Under the pieces are notes generated by a model. It was not told the DNA's origin, did no database searches, and worked only from the letters and a program-made list of their open reading frames with translations. A program made the position numbers and the translations under genes. DNA of 56,645 bases, from assembly GCA_946401725.1 (NCBI GenBank), contig CAMIVE010000010.1, forward strand, positions 1 through 56,645, written 5' to 3'. Position 1 is the stretch's first letter, and the number at the start of each line of letters is the position of its first letter. This document shows, piece by piece, positions 25,637 through 34,472 of the stretch. The DNA comes from an uncultured Bacteroidales bacterium. Its GTDB lineage: Bacteria; Bacteroidota; Bacteroidia; Bacteroidales; P3.

Positions 25637-28600
25637 CGAAGAAATCATTCCAGCTCCTTTTGGCAGCCTGCACCATACTCATCTGCCTGTTGGCTCCCAC
25701 CTTGTCTGCACGGGCGCAATACGTCGCCCACTCGGTGCTTGCAACCGGCAACTGGTGGAAGATGGAAATCCGTGAAGAGGGTATCTATAGGATTAAAGGA
25801 TCCGATGTGTCTGAACTGACAGGGACACCGGTCGACCGGCTGGCACTCTACGGACAGCAGGGAGGCTTGCTGCCCGTCCGCAACGGCGACCCCCGTTTTG
25901 ACGACCTACAAGAGGTGGCCATCCAGATTCATGATGCCAACAACGACGGCTATTTCGATGCCGACGACTATATCCTCTGCTTCGCCACAGGACCCGACAA
26001 ATGGTACTACGACAGCGATATACAGACCTACCGATGGTCACACCACCCCTACACCAACGCCAACTTCCTTTACCTTACTTCCAAAGAAGGCTCCCATAAA
26101 CGTATCGCTACCAGCGCACTCCAAAGCACCGGCGACGAACTCACCACCTGTCATGCACTGGTTGTCCACAACCGAGACCTCACCAACTGCTACAGCAGCG
26201 GACAGATCTGGGTGGGAGAACGCTTTAACAGTGCCAACAGCCAAGGCAACATCACCTTGACACTCCCTGCAACAGCCACAGGCGACTTGAAAGTGCGCTA
26301 TGCGCTGGCTTCCATCAGTAACAGCAACAGCAGCTTCACCGTGAAGATCAACGGTCAATCACGCACCCATCCCATCTCTGCCAAAAGTCCTTACGCCACC
26401 TTCTCCGAGCTATTCCCTGCCGGCAGCAGCGCGACAGTCAATATAGCCCTCACCTACCAGTACGGCGAGAACCTCGCAGCCGGTTACCTCGATTACGTGG
26501 AGATCGACGCACTGGTACCTATGACACTCAGTGGCAGCTTTACGCTGATGTACCTACCTCCAGCCGACTCGTCCATCCACCCCCATCGGGTAAACGGTGT
26601 CGGCGACGGATGTCAAGTATGGGACGTCACCGACTATAACGAGGTGACGGCTTTGGCGACTCAGCGCACAGGCAATACACTCCTGTTCAACAACAAGAAC
26701 GACATCAGCCGTACCTACGCGGTCTTCAATCCAGGAGCCTACCGCACACCGGAAGCGATAACGCCCATCGCTAACCAGGACCTTCACGGGACACCGGTCC
26801 CGGACATGGTCATCATCTGCCACAGCAGCTTGCAGACTGAAGCCCAGCGACTGGCAAATATCCACTCCATATACGACAATATGCAGGTGCTCACCCTAAC
26901 CCAGGAGGAGGTGTTCAACGAATTCAGCAGTGGACAGACCGACCCTGTCGCCATCCGCGAGATGCTCCGCATGTTCCGCCAGCGGGCAGCAGCCGACAGC
27001 AACAACGCCCCACAGCATCTGCTCCTTTTCGGCAAAGGGACCTACGACAACCGCCACCTGTTGGGTGACGAACTGCCCACTGTGGTCACCTACCAGACCC
27101 CCCAGTCGTTTGATGACGACGGCGGCTCTATGGGGACCGACGACTTCTTCACCTTCCTAGAGAACGGTGAGAGCGGCACCGTATACGAATCCCGCGACAT
27201 CAGCGTCGGACGACTGCCTGCCAAGAACAGCGACGAGGCCAACCATCTGGTGACCAAAATCGAACACTACATCACTCGTAGCGACCTTTTGGACGACAAC
27301 AGTCGCGGCGATTGGCGCAACTGCGTGGCACTGCTGGCCGACGACGCAGACCCCAGCTGCGCCGGTGACACCGTCTTCACCAACTCGTCCGAGATCACTG
27401 CCCGTCAAATCCAATCGCTCTACCCCCACTACACCATCGACAAAATCTATGCCGACGCCTACATCCAGCAATCGGGTGCCGACGGCTCCTTCTACCCCGA
27501 TGTCAACAACGCACTCAAGAAACGCATGGACTACGGCTGCCTCCTGCTCAACTACATAGGCCACGGATCAGCCCAGTATATCGGCACCGAGCGCTACATG
27601 ATGAAATCCAACATCAGCAACTACGCCAATATCGACCGCCTTGCTTTCTTCGTTACCAGCACCTGCACTTTCGGCCGTTTCGACATGACCGACGAGACCT
27701 GCGGAGCCGAAGACTTTGTCCTCGCCTCCGGAGCCGGCATCGGCTGCATCGCCGCCTCCCGCCCCATCTCCCATATCCAGCAGGTGAATACCGAAATCAT
27801 TATGCAGTCGCTCAACCCCAGCAACACCATCGGTGAAGCTGTCCGGATAGCCAAAAACAAACGTACCGCCACACTGGCGCTCACCCTTTTAGGCGACCCC
27901 GCCATCCGACTCAGCTTCCCCATTTACGATGTGGTGGTCACCGCCATCAATGGCCGTCCCGTAACGGCAGACGGCTGCGACAGCGCTCAGGTGCTCTCCA
28001 CGGTGGAGGTGACTGGCGAGATACACGACAAATCAGGGCAACTGGTGTCTGATTTCGACGGCACCCTCTTCCCTGTCGTCTACGACCGCCCCGTCACCAC
28101 ACACACCCTCGCCAACGACAACGATGGATGCGAAGTCGTCTTCACCCAACAGAACAATCTGCTCTACAAGGGGCGCACCACCGTCCAAGGAGGACGCTTC
28201 ACCTACCGTTTCATCGTTCCGCGCGACGTGGCATACAAATTCGAACCCGTACGTATGAGCCATTACGCCAAGAGTGCCACTGAGGATGCCTGCGGCGCCT
28301 ATACCAGACTATACGTCGGCGGCTTCGACGAAAGCGTGCAGATCACCGAAAGCCGTCCCGACATCCGGCTCTTCATGAACGACACCAACTTCCTCAACGG
28401 CGGTATCACCGACCAGAACCCCACCCTCCTCGCTATCCTCTTCGACAGCATCGGCATCAACGCCGTCGGTAGCGGCATCGGCCACGATATCACCGCCACA
28501 CTCGACAACAGCCCCAACAGCATCATCACCCTTAACGAATTCTACGAACCGGACATCAACGACGAACATTTCGGCACCATCCGCTACAACCTCAACGGAC

Positions 28601-29001
28601 TCGCTGCCGGAACCCATACCATTACCCTTAAAGCCTGGAATATCTTCAACTACTCCAACTCCGCCACCGTCACTTTCCGTGTCCGCAACAGCGAACAGGC
28701 TGCCACGCAGTTCCACACCTACCCCAACCCAGCCTCCGACTACGCCACGCTGCAGATGGAGCACAACTGCAAGTCAACCGTCAGCCAAGCCCGCCTGGAG
28801 ATATACGATATGCGAGGCTGTTGCGTATACACCTGCTCCCCCGCCGTCAACAACGACAGCTATGTGGTCGGGCCGGTTCGGTGGGACCTCCGCTCCAATG
28901 CCGGCACACGTGTCAACCAAGGAGTCTATATCGCCCGTTTCATCGTCACCACCTCCGACGGTGAAAAACTTGTCGAACAAGGCAAAATCATCGTTAAATA
29001 G
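25633..29001 (+). CDS. porU: Type IX secretion system sortase PorU
   Basis: 1122 aa, C25 (gingipain-like) cysteine peptidase fold on the cell surface. Signal peptide to ~residue 29 (LSARAQ). The N-terminal prodomain-like region opens with NWWKMEIREEGIYRI. The peptidase core spans ~385-770: the catalytic pair is His644 in YIGHGSAQY and Cys678 in TSTCTFGRFD. The C-terminus (~1030-1122) keeps a T9SS-type domain (FHTYPNPASDYATL, LEIYDMRG, GVYIARFIV). PorU removes cargo C-terminal signals and attaches cargo to A-LPS. It lies directly upstream of porV, its partner in the attachment complex. Length matches the family. Confidence 0.93.
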   Translation: MTKKSFQLLLAACTILICLLAPTLSARAQYVAHSVLATGNWWKMEIREEGIYRIKGSDVSELTGTPVDRLALYGQQGGLLPVRNGDPRFDDLQEVAIQIHDANNDGYFDADDYILCFATGPDKWYYDSDIQTYRWSHHPYTNANFLYLTSKEGSHKRIATSALQSTGDELTTCHALVVHNRDLTNCYSSGQIWVGERFNSANSQGNITLTLPATATGDLKVRYALASISNSNSSFTVKINGQSRTHPISAKSPYATFSELFPAGSSATVNIALTYQYGENLAAGYLDYVEIDALVPMTLSGSFTLMYLPPADSSIHPHRVNGVGDGCQVWDVTDYNEVTALATQRTGNTLLFNNKNDISRTYAVFNPGAYRTPEAITPIANQDLHGTPVPDMVIICHSSLQTEAQRLANIHSIYDNMQVLTLTQEEVFNEFSSGQTDPVAIREMLRMFRQRAAADSNNAPQHLLLFGKGTYDNRHLLGDELPTVVTYQTPQSFDDDGGSMGTDDFFTFLENGESGTVYESRDISVGRLPAKNSDEANHLVTKIEHYITRSDLLDDNSRGDWRNCVALLADDADPSCAGDTVFTNSSEITARQIQSLYPHYTIDKIYADAYIQQSGADGSFYPDVNNALKKRMDYGCLLLNYIGHGSAQYIGTERYMMKSNISNYANIDRLAFFVTSTCTFGRFDMTDETCGAEDFVLASGAGIGCIAASRPISHIQQVNTEIIMQSLNPSNTIGEAVRIAKNKRTATLALTLLGDPAIRLSFPIYDVVVTAINGRPVTADGCDSAQVLSTVEVTGEIHDKSGQLVSDFDGTLFPVVYDRPVTTHTLANDNDGCEVVFTQQNNLLYKGRTTVQGGRFTYRFIVPRDVAYKFEPVRMSHYAKSATEDACGAYTRLYVGGFDESVQITESRPDIRLFMNDTNFLNGGITDQNPTLLAILFDSIGINAVGSGIGHDITATLDNSPNSIITLNEFYEPDINDEHFGTIRYNLNGLAAGTHTITLKAWNIFNYSNSATVTFRVRNSEQAATQFHTYPNPASDYATLQMEHNCKSTVSQARLEIYDMRGCCVYTCSPAVNNDSYVVGPVRWDLRSNAGTRVNQGVYIARFIVTTSDGEKLVEQGKIIVK

Positions 29002-29059
29002 GTATATTTTTTCACAACACAATAAAAACGGCTGTCCGGCGTTTTCCAACAACATAAAG

Positions 29060-29098
29060 AAAACTGTTCAAACTGTTCAAACCTTTTAAACTCAAATA
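29060..29098 (+). repeat. TTCAAACTG/TTCAAACC leader before porV
   Basis: ACTGTTCAAACTGTTCAAAC followed by CTTTTAAACTCAAATA to the start codon: a duplicated ACTGTTCAA word plus the CAAACCTTTTAAAC phrase. Confidence 0.55.
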
Positions 29099-30295
29099 AT
29101 GTTTTCCAAGAAACAAACCATCCTTGTCCTTTTACTTATCCTGCTGGGAGGTATCTCCTCTGGCGTGAAAGCACAGGTCGAAAACGACTACGATATCTCC
29201 ACTGGACGAACCAACAACTTCATACCCACCGGTATGCCCATCCTCTTGATTGCGCCCGATGCAGTCTCCGGTTCGCTCGGCGATGTCGGTGCCGCCACCG
29301 AGCCCGATGCCTACTCCTCGCACTGGAACAATGCCAAACTCGCCTTTGCCGGCAACGAGATGAGTATCAGCACCACCTACACCCCTTGGCTCCGTAAACT
29401 CGACAACGACATGAACTTCCTCTACCTCGGAGGATACAAACGCATCAACAAACGGAGCGCCGTAGGAGCCTCTCTCACTTTTTTCTCCTTGGGTAAGATC
29501 CAGCATACTGACGATAGCGGCAACGACCTCGGCACCTTCAACCCCAACGAGTTCGACTTCGATGTCACCTACGCCATGAAGCTCTCCGACAACCTCTCGC
29601 TCGGCGCCACCGGACGCTTTGTCCACAGCGACCTCACCCAGGGACTCAATGTCGAAGACCAGACCACCAAGGCTGCCAACGGACTCGCCGCCGATGTGGG
29701 ACTTTACTACCAGCAGACGGTCGACAAGAACCAGAGCTTCGCCGCCGGTCTCCATATCAGCAATCTCGGATCGAAACTCTCTTATTCCGACGACGATACC
29801 GACAACGAATTCCTGCCTGCCAACCTCCGTCTGGGTGGCCGCTACACCTATGAAGTCGACGAGTACAACAAAGTCAACATACTGCTCGACCTCAACAAAC
29901 TCCTCGTCCCCACCCCGCCCGTTCTGGGACAGGACAGCACCTATAGCGGCTACTACGCCAATATGGCCGACTACCATCAGACAAGTTCCGTGCTCGGTGC
30001 CATCCAGTCGTTCTATGACGCCCCGGGCGGATTCCGTGAAGAGCTTCATGAGATCTCTGTCGGTGCCGGTGCAGAATACTGGTATGCCAACACCTTCGCC
30101 GCACGTATCGGCTACTTCTACGAACACAAAACCAAAGGTGCCCGCCAGTACCTCACCCTCGGTTTGGGCGTCCGCTACAATATCATGGTCTTCGACCTCT
30201 CCTACCTCATCCCCACGGCTAACTTCTCCAACAACCCCTTGGCCAACACCCTCCGCGTCTCCCTCACCCTTAACTTCAACAACAACAAAAAATAG
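29099..30295 (+). CDS. porV: Type IX secretion system outer-membrane protein PorV
   Basis: 398 aa, FadL-like 14-strand beta barrel. Signal peptide to ~residue 26 (GVKAQ). Conserved PorV start: NFIPTGMPILLIAPDAVSG then LGDVGAATEPDAYSSHWNNA. Alternating strands run to the end (ANTLRVSLTLNFN). PorV binds cargo C-terminal domains after export through Sov and carries them to PorU. Located 97 bases after porU, as in many Bacteroidota. Confidence 0.94.
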   Translation: MFSKKQTILVLLLILLGGISSGVKAQVENDYDISTGRTNNFIPTGMPILLIAPDAVSGSLGDVGAATEPDAYSSHWNNAKLAFAGNEMSISTTYTPWLRKLDNDMNFLYLGGYKRINKRSAVGASLTFFSLGKIQHTDDSGNDLGTFNPNEFDFDVTYAMKLSDNLSLGATGRFVHSDLTQGLNVEDQTTKAANGLAADVGLYYQQTVDKNQSFAAGLHISNLGSKLSYSDDDTDNEFLPANLRLGGRYTYEVDEYNKVNILLDLNKLLVPTPPVLGQDSTYSGYYANMADYHQTSSVLGAIQSFYDAPGGFREELHEISVGAGAEYWYANTFAARIGYFYEHKTKGARQYLTLGLGVRYNIMVFDLSYLIPTANFSNNPLANTLRVSLTLNFNNNKK

Positions 30296-30296
30296 C

Positions 30297-30779
30297 ATGA
30301 CCTTCCGCACCGGCATAGGATACGACGTACACCAGCTACAAGAAGGGCTTCCCCTTTGGCTGGGTGGCATCCAGATACCCCACACCAAAGGACTTCTGGG
30401 CCATTCCGACGCCGATGTATTGATTCACGCCATCTGTGACGCACTGCTCGGAGCCGCAGCGCTGGGCGACATCGGAAAACACTTCCCCGACACCGACCCC
30501 GCCTTGAAAGGTATCGACAGCAAAATCCTGCTTGCCAAGACCTGCGAACTGCTGGACAGCCATGGCTACACTATCGGCAATGTCGATGCCATCCTCTGTC
30601 TGCAACGCCCCAAAGTGGCACCCTACATCCCCCTTATGAGGGAAACCCTGGCCACCATCATGCACCTCGACACCGATGCCGTCTCCGTCAAAGCCACCAC
30701 CACCGAACACCTCGGCTTTGAAGGACGTGAGGAAGGCGTCTCCGCCATCGCCAACGTCCTCATTGAACGGAAACACTAA
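30297..30779 (+). CDS. ispF: 2-C-methyl-D-erythritol 2,4-cyclodiphosphate synthase
   Basis: 160 aa. The ATG at 30297 lies one base after the porV stop. IspF motifs: metal ligands in GIGYDVHQL (D10, H12) and GHSDADVLIHAICDALLG, then GDIGKHFPDTDP, and the C-terminal VKATTTEHLGFEGREEGVSA. It catalyses the fifth step of the MEP isoprenoid pathway in the cytoplasm and works as a trimer. Normal length. Confidence 0.96.
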   Translation: MTFRTGIGYDVHQLQEGLPLWLGGIQIPHTKGLLGHSDADVLIHAICDALLGAAALGDIGKHFPDTDPALKGIDSKILLAKTCELLDSHGYTIGNVDAILCLQRPKVAPYIPLMRETLATIMHLDTDAVSVKATTTEHLGFEGREEGVSAIANVLIERKH

Positions 30780-30822
30780 AACGTTAAACGGAATACCTTT
30801 TCAACCTATCAACAACAGCGCC

Positions 30823-31107
30823 TTGAACAACGACAGCCAATACAAATCCCAGGAAGAACAAGATGTTGAACTGCTTGACGACAGCGGCTGCAACTTGATT
30901 GTCTACAACGACGACTACCACACTTTCGACTATGTCATCAAAGCCCTCGTCGATATCTGCCGCCACACCTACGAACAAGCCGAACAATGTACCATCATGA
31001 TACACTACACCGGAAAATGCATCGTGAAAAACGGCGGCTACGAAGAGCTCCTTCCCATGCATACCGCACTCCTCAACAAACAACTCACCTCCGAAATCGT
31101 CCAATAA
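30823..31107 (+). CDS. clpS: ATP-dependent Clp protease adaptor ClpS
   Basis: 94 aa with a TTG start at 30823. No in-frame ATG lies between the ispF stop and the conserved core, and the usual leader phrase (TTTTCAACCTATCAAC) ends just before this TTG. Core: NLIVYNDDYHTFDYVIKALV, RHTYEQAEQCTIMIHYTGKC, and the C-terminal LNKQLTSEIV. ClpS binds the N-domain of ClpA/ClpC and delivers N-degron substrates through its YNDD/H pocket. Length is typical of short ClpS. Confidence 0.88.
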   Translation: MNNDSQYKSQEEQDVELLDDSGCNLIVYNDDYHTFDYVIKALVDICRHTYEQAEQCTIMIHYTGKCIVKNGGYEELLPMHTALLNKQLTSEIVQ

Positions 31108-31144
31108 CACCTGTTCCGAACCTTCTAAACACTTAAACTTACAA

Positions 31145-31609
31145 ATGAGCTGGCCCATTATCATCATCGTTATCCTTGTTGGCGTTGCCCTTGTCGCTCT
31201 GGAAATAGTGGCGCTTCCCGGCGCCATCTGCGGTATCTTTGGCGGCATCCTTCTCGTCATCGGCGTCTGGCAGAGCTATGCCCAGTACGGCACCACTGCC
31301 GGTATTATCACCCTTTTGGCAAGCATTGTCGTCACCATTGTCATGCTCGTCATACTGCTGAAGAGCGGCACCTGGAAACGTTTCAGCCTTAACGAATCCA
31401 GCGACGGCAAGACCAACCAGATCGACAACGCCACCGTCGCCGTCGGCAGCCAGGGCACCTGCCTTTCCCGTCTGGCACCCGCCGGCAAGGCCCAGTTCGG
31501 CAACGAAATCGTAGAAGTACACAGCGAAGGTGAGTTCATCGACGAACAAAGCACCGTCGAAGTCATCGCCATCGAAGGCTATAAAATCATTGTCAAGAAA
31601 GTGTCCTAA
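31145..31609 (+). CDS. NfeD-family membrane protein
   Basis: 154 aa. Three hydrophobic helices in the first ~75 residues (IIIIVILVGVALVALEIVAL; GIFGGILLVIGVW; GIITLLASIVVTIVMLVILL) and a C-terminal OB-like domain (GSQGTCLSRLAPAGKAQFGN, VEVIAIEGYKIIVKKV). Short NfeD proteins pair with flotillin-like FloA, which is the next gene, so the two likely share membrane microdomains. Confidence 0.92.
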   Translation: MSWPIIIIVILVGVALVALEIVALPGAICGIFGGILLVIGVWQSYAQYGTTAGIITLLASIVVTIVMLVILLKSGTWKRFSLNESSDGKTNQIDNATVAVGSQGTCLSRLAPAGKAQFGNEIVEVHSEGEFIDEQSTVEVIAIEGYKIIVKKVS

Positions 31610-31643
31610 AACTGTGATTATAATATTTTAAACATTCAATACC

Positions 31644-32621
31644 ATGGATCCTATTACATTAGTTATCATTTTCGCTTGTATCATCTTTTTGATACTCTTC
31701 CTGTGGCTCGTACCCATCGGAATCTGGTTCCAAGCCCTTATCTCAGGCGTGCACACCTCTCTCATCCAGCTTATCTTTATGCGGTTCCGTAAAGTGCCGC
31801 CCTCGGTGATCGTCAACAACATGGTCTCCGCAGCCAAAGCCGGTCTGAAAGTGAGCCAGAACGAACTCGAAGCCCACTACCTCGCTGGTGGCCGCGTCAA
31901 TTCCGTAGTCAAGGCACTCATCTCCGCCGACAAGGCCAACATGAACCTGGATTTCAAGACCTGCACCGCCATCGACCTCGCTGGCCGAGACGTGTTGAAC
32001 GCCGTGCAGACCTCCGTCAACCCCAAGGTGATTGACACCCCGCCTGTCGCCGCCGTCGCCAAAGACGGTATCCAGCTCATCGCCAAGGCACGTGTCACCG
32101 TCCGTACCAATATCAAACAACTCGTCGGCGGCGCCGGCGAAGAGACCATCCTCGCCCGTGTCGGTGAAGGTATCGTCACCTCCATCGGCTCTGCCGTAAG
32201 TCACAAGCAGGTGCTCGAGAACCCCGACAGCATCTCCAAACTGGTGCTTACCAAAGGTCTTGACAGCGGTACCGCTTTCGAGATTCTCTCCATTGATATC
32301 GCCGACATCGATGTCGGAAAGAATATCGGTGCCCAGCTCCAGATGGACCAGGCTAACGCCGACAAGAACATCGCACAGGCCAAGGCCGAGGAGCGCCGCG
32401 CCATGGCTGTCGCCCAGGAACAGGAGATGAAAGCCAAGGCTCAGGAAGCCCGCGCCAAGGTCATCGAGGCCGAAGCCGAAGTGCCCAAGGCCATGGCCGA
32501 AGCTTTCCGCACCGGCAACATGGGTATCATGGACTATTACCGCATGAAGAACATCCAAGCCGATACCGACATGCGCGAATCCATCGCCAAACCCGCCGCC
32601 GCACCCAAAGCCAACAAGTAA
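31644..32621 (+). CDS. floA: Flotillin-like protein FloA
   Basis: 325 aa. N-terminal membrane hairpin ([20 protein letters not shown]), SPFH-like core ([38 protein letters not shown]) and a C-terminal Ala/Glu coiled coil ([20 protein letters not shown]). It organises functional membrane microdomains and scaffolds protein complexes. It ends at a strong terminator shared with nothing downstream on the plus strand. Confidence 0.95.
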   Translation: MDPITLVIIFACIIFLILFLWLVPIGIWFQALISGVHTSLIQLIFMRFRKVPPSVIVNNMVSAAKAGLKVSQNELEAHYLAGGRVNSVVKALISADKANMNLDFKTCTAIDLAGRDVLNAVQTSVNPKVIDTPPVAAVAKDGIQLIAKARVTVRTNIKQLVGGAGEETILARVGEGIVTSIGSAVSHKQVLENPDSISKLVLTKGLDSGTAFEILSIDIADIDVGKNIGAQLQMDQANADKNIAQAKAEERRAMAVAQEQEMKAKAQEARAKVIEAEAEVPKAMAEAFRTGNMGIMDYYRMKNIQADTDMRESIAKPAAAPKANK

Positions 32622-32645
32622 GATACCTTCCTTCTACAATAAACG

Positions 32646-32681
32646 AACGGCGCAAAGACTTGATCTTTGCGCCGTTTTTTT
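32646..32681 (+). terminator. Terminator of floA
   Basis: AACGGCGCAAAG, 7-base loop, CTTTGCGCCGTT, then six T: a perfect 12-bp stem, 24 bases after floA. It ends the long plus-strand run before the convergent murF gene. Confidence 0.95.
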
Positions 32682-32698
32682 ATGGTAACAACTTTCCC

Positions 32699-34105
32699 TT
32701 ACAGAGCATCCTCCAGAAGCCACATCTTGTTGGAGTTGGAGCCTTTCAGCAGCACCAAGGCATCTGTCACTGGGTGTTGTTTGAGGTAGTCGAGCGCCTC
32801 CTGGCTGGTGGGGAACCAGCAGACCCGCTCCTTGCCTTCGGCAAAGCGGAACTCCTCCCCTATCAGCACCGCCAAATCGAAACCGGCCTTCTCTATCCGT
32901 TTGAACAAATCAGCATGTTCTCGTTTGGAGTCGGAACCCAGTTCGCGCATGCCGCCCAGCATGACGACTTTCCGCTCGCCTTTCATCGCCACAAAATTGT
33001 CGATGGCCACTTTCATGCTCGACGGATTGGCGTTATAACAGTCCATGATGATTTCGTTGTGCGCGGTCCGCACATATTGCGACCGGTTGTTTGAGGGCTG
33101 GTACTCCTCCAAGGCGGTCTTGATGTCGAAGAGGGGCACATCGAAGTAACGACCCACACACACCGCCGCCATGGCGTTGTCGAAATTATACGCGCCGATC
33201 AGCTGCGTCTGGACGGTGTAGACATTATCGTCATCCTCAAAATAAAACTTCAGATAGGGGTTGGCCGACACAAAAGCACCTTTGAATTCAGAAGCCATAC
33301 TGCTACCATAGGTCACCACCGACGCCATAGGCAGATTCACGCCACGGGGTTTGAAATCGGAACCATAGTCCGACGGTGATGCGCCGGGGAATGCAGGGAC
33401 GATGCCAGGCAGGACCGACGGACTGGAAGGCAGGACGGCCATTTTCTCGGCACGTTCCATCAGTATGTCGTTGTCGGCATTGACAAAAATCACCCCTGCC
33501 ATCGCCGCCAAATGCTTGTACAGTTCGGTCTTGGTCTTGATAACACCTTTGAAAGAGCCGAATCCCTCCAAGTGGGCAATTCCCACATTGGTGATAAGGC
33601 CAAAGCCCGGATTGGCGATTTTGCAAAGGAAGTCGATCTCACCCGGATGGTTGGCCCCCATCTCCACGATGGCCATCTCTGCATCGGCAGGGATGGAGAG
33701 CAGCGTCAGGGGAACGCCCAGGTGGTTGTTGAAATTGCCTTGTGTGGCCCATGTACGATAACGTTTGGAAAGCACCGCATGAACCAGCTCCTTGGTAGTG
33801 GTCTTGCCATTGGTGCCGGTGATGCCCACCACCGGGATGTCGAGGTGCGCACGATGACAGGTGGCCAGTTCCTGCAAAGCCTTCAGGCTGTCTTTCACCA
33901 AAAGGCAGCGGTCGTCAATCCGGTACTTCGGATTGTCCACCACACAACAGGCAGCCCCCTTCTCTAGAGCGGCGGCGGCAAAGGTGTTGCCGTCGACATT
34001 ATCGCCTTTCAATCCGAAGAAGATGCAGCCAGGTGTCACCTGACGCGAGTCGGTAGTCACCTTGCGTGACTTGAGATAAGTTGCATATAACTGTTCCAAT
34101 TCCAT
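32699..34105 (-). CDS. murF: UDP-N-acetylmuramoyl-tripeptide--D-Ala-D-Ala ligase
   Basis: 468 aa from the ATG at 34105; an upstream ATG 14 codons earlier adds a sequence unlike MurF (FFLRCHGKTTSIA). Walker A VVGITGTNGKTTTKEL, GNFNNHLGVPLTLL, EMGANHPGEIDFL, TNVGIAHLEGFGS and ILDCYNANPSS-type IMDCYNANPSSMKVA are all MurF signatures. It makes the pentapeptide precursor of peptidoglycan. A ~40-residue Pro/Ser-rich insertion (LPSSPSVLPGIVPAFPGASP) sits in the central domain. The window also holds a MurF-Alr fusion at 5519. Confidence 0.93.
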   Translation of the reverse strand: MELEQLYATYLKSRKVTTDSRQVTPGCIFFGLKGDNVDGNTFAAAALEKGAACCVVDNPKYRIDDRCLLVKDSLKALQELATCHRAHLDIPVVGITGTNGKTTTKELVHAVLSKRYRTWATQGNFNNHLGVPLTLLSIPADAEMAIVEMGANHPGEIDFLCKIANPGFGLITNVGIAHLEGFGSFKGVIKTKTELYKHLAAMAGVIFVNADNDILMERAEKMAVLPSSPSVLPGIVPAFPGASPSDYGSDFKPRGVNLPMASVVTYGSSMASEFKGAFVSANPYLKFYFEDDDNVYTVQTQLIGAYNFDNAMAAVCVGRYFDVPLFDIKTALEEYQPSNNRSQYVRTAHNEIIMDCYNANPSSMKVAIDNFVAMKGERKVVMLGGMRELGSDSKREHADLFKRIEKAGFDLAVLIGEEFRFAEGKERVCWFPTSQEALDYLKQHPVTDALVLLKGSNSNKMWLLEDAL

Positions 34106-34204
34106 AGCTATAGATGTCGTTTTCCCATGACAACGCAAAAAAAACAAAAAAAGTGTGAAATGGGAGTTAAAAGGAATAAAAGTTTAAGAGGTGCGAGGTT
34201 ATGT

Positions 34205-34236
34205 AAAAAAAGGATCCTTCAAATGAAGAATCCTTT
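34205..34236 (-). terminator. Terminator of tRNA-Pro
   Basis: On the minus strand GGATTCTTC, ATTT loop, GAAGGATCC (one G-U pair) followed by seven T. It starts 15 bases after the tRNA 3' end. Confidence 0.85.
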
Positions 34237-34250
34237 TCTAGCTGATTTCG

Positions 34251-34324
34251 TCGGGGCGAGAAGACTCGAACTTCCGACCCCTTGCACCCCATGCAAGTGC
34301 GCTAGCCAACTGCGCCACGCCCCG
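34251..34324 (-). tRNA. tRNA-Pro (anticodon GGG)
   Basis: 74-nt cloverleaf on the minus strand: acceptor CGGGGCG/CGCCCCG with discriminator A, D stem GCGC/GCGC, anticodon stem CTTGC/GCAAG with loop ATGGGGT (anticodon GGG, reads CCC/CCU), five-base variable loop and T arm with TTCGAGT. The CCA end is not encoded. A consensus promoter lies ~70 bases upstream and a terminator downstream, so it is a single-tRNA transcript. Confidence 0.95.
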
Positions 34325-34395
34325 AACAATGCATCAGGCCTAACCCTTTAAACATATCAGGAAAAACAACCCGTTTCCTTGCCTGAATGCGGTTG

Positions 34396-34427
34396 CAAAA
34401 GTACTACAATTTGCAATACTGACCAAA
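34396..34427 (-). promoter_or_regulatory. Promoter of tRNA-Pro
   Basis: On the minus strand, -33 TTTG (34427-34424), 20 bases, -7 TACTTTTG (34403-34396): a full match to TTTG-N19/21-TAnnTTTG. Confidence 0.8.
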
Positions 34428-34472
34428 TTTTTTTTTGTTTTTCTTTAAAAAATTTGGTCGCTCGCATTATAA

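Noticed and set aside
29132-30388. 418-codon minus-strand frame opposite porV/ispF
   Set aside because: Crosses the boundary of two real genes and has Val/Gly-rich shadow composition.
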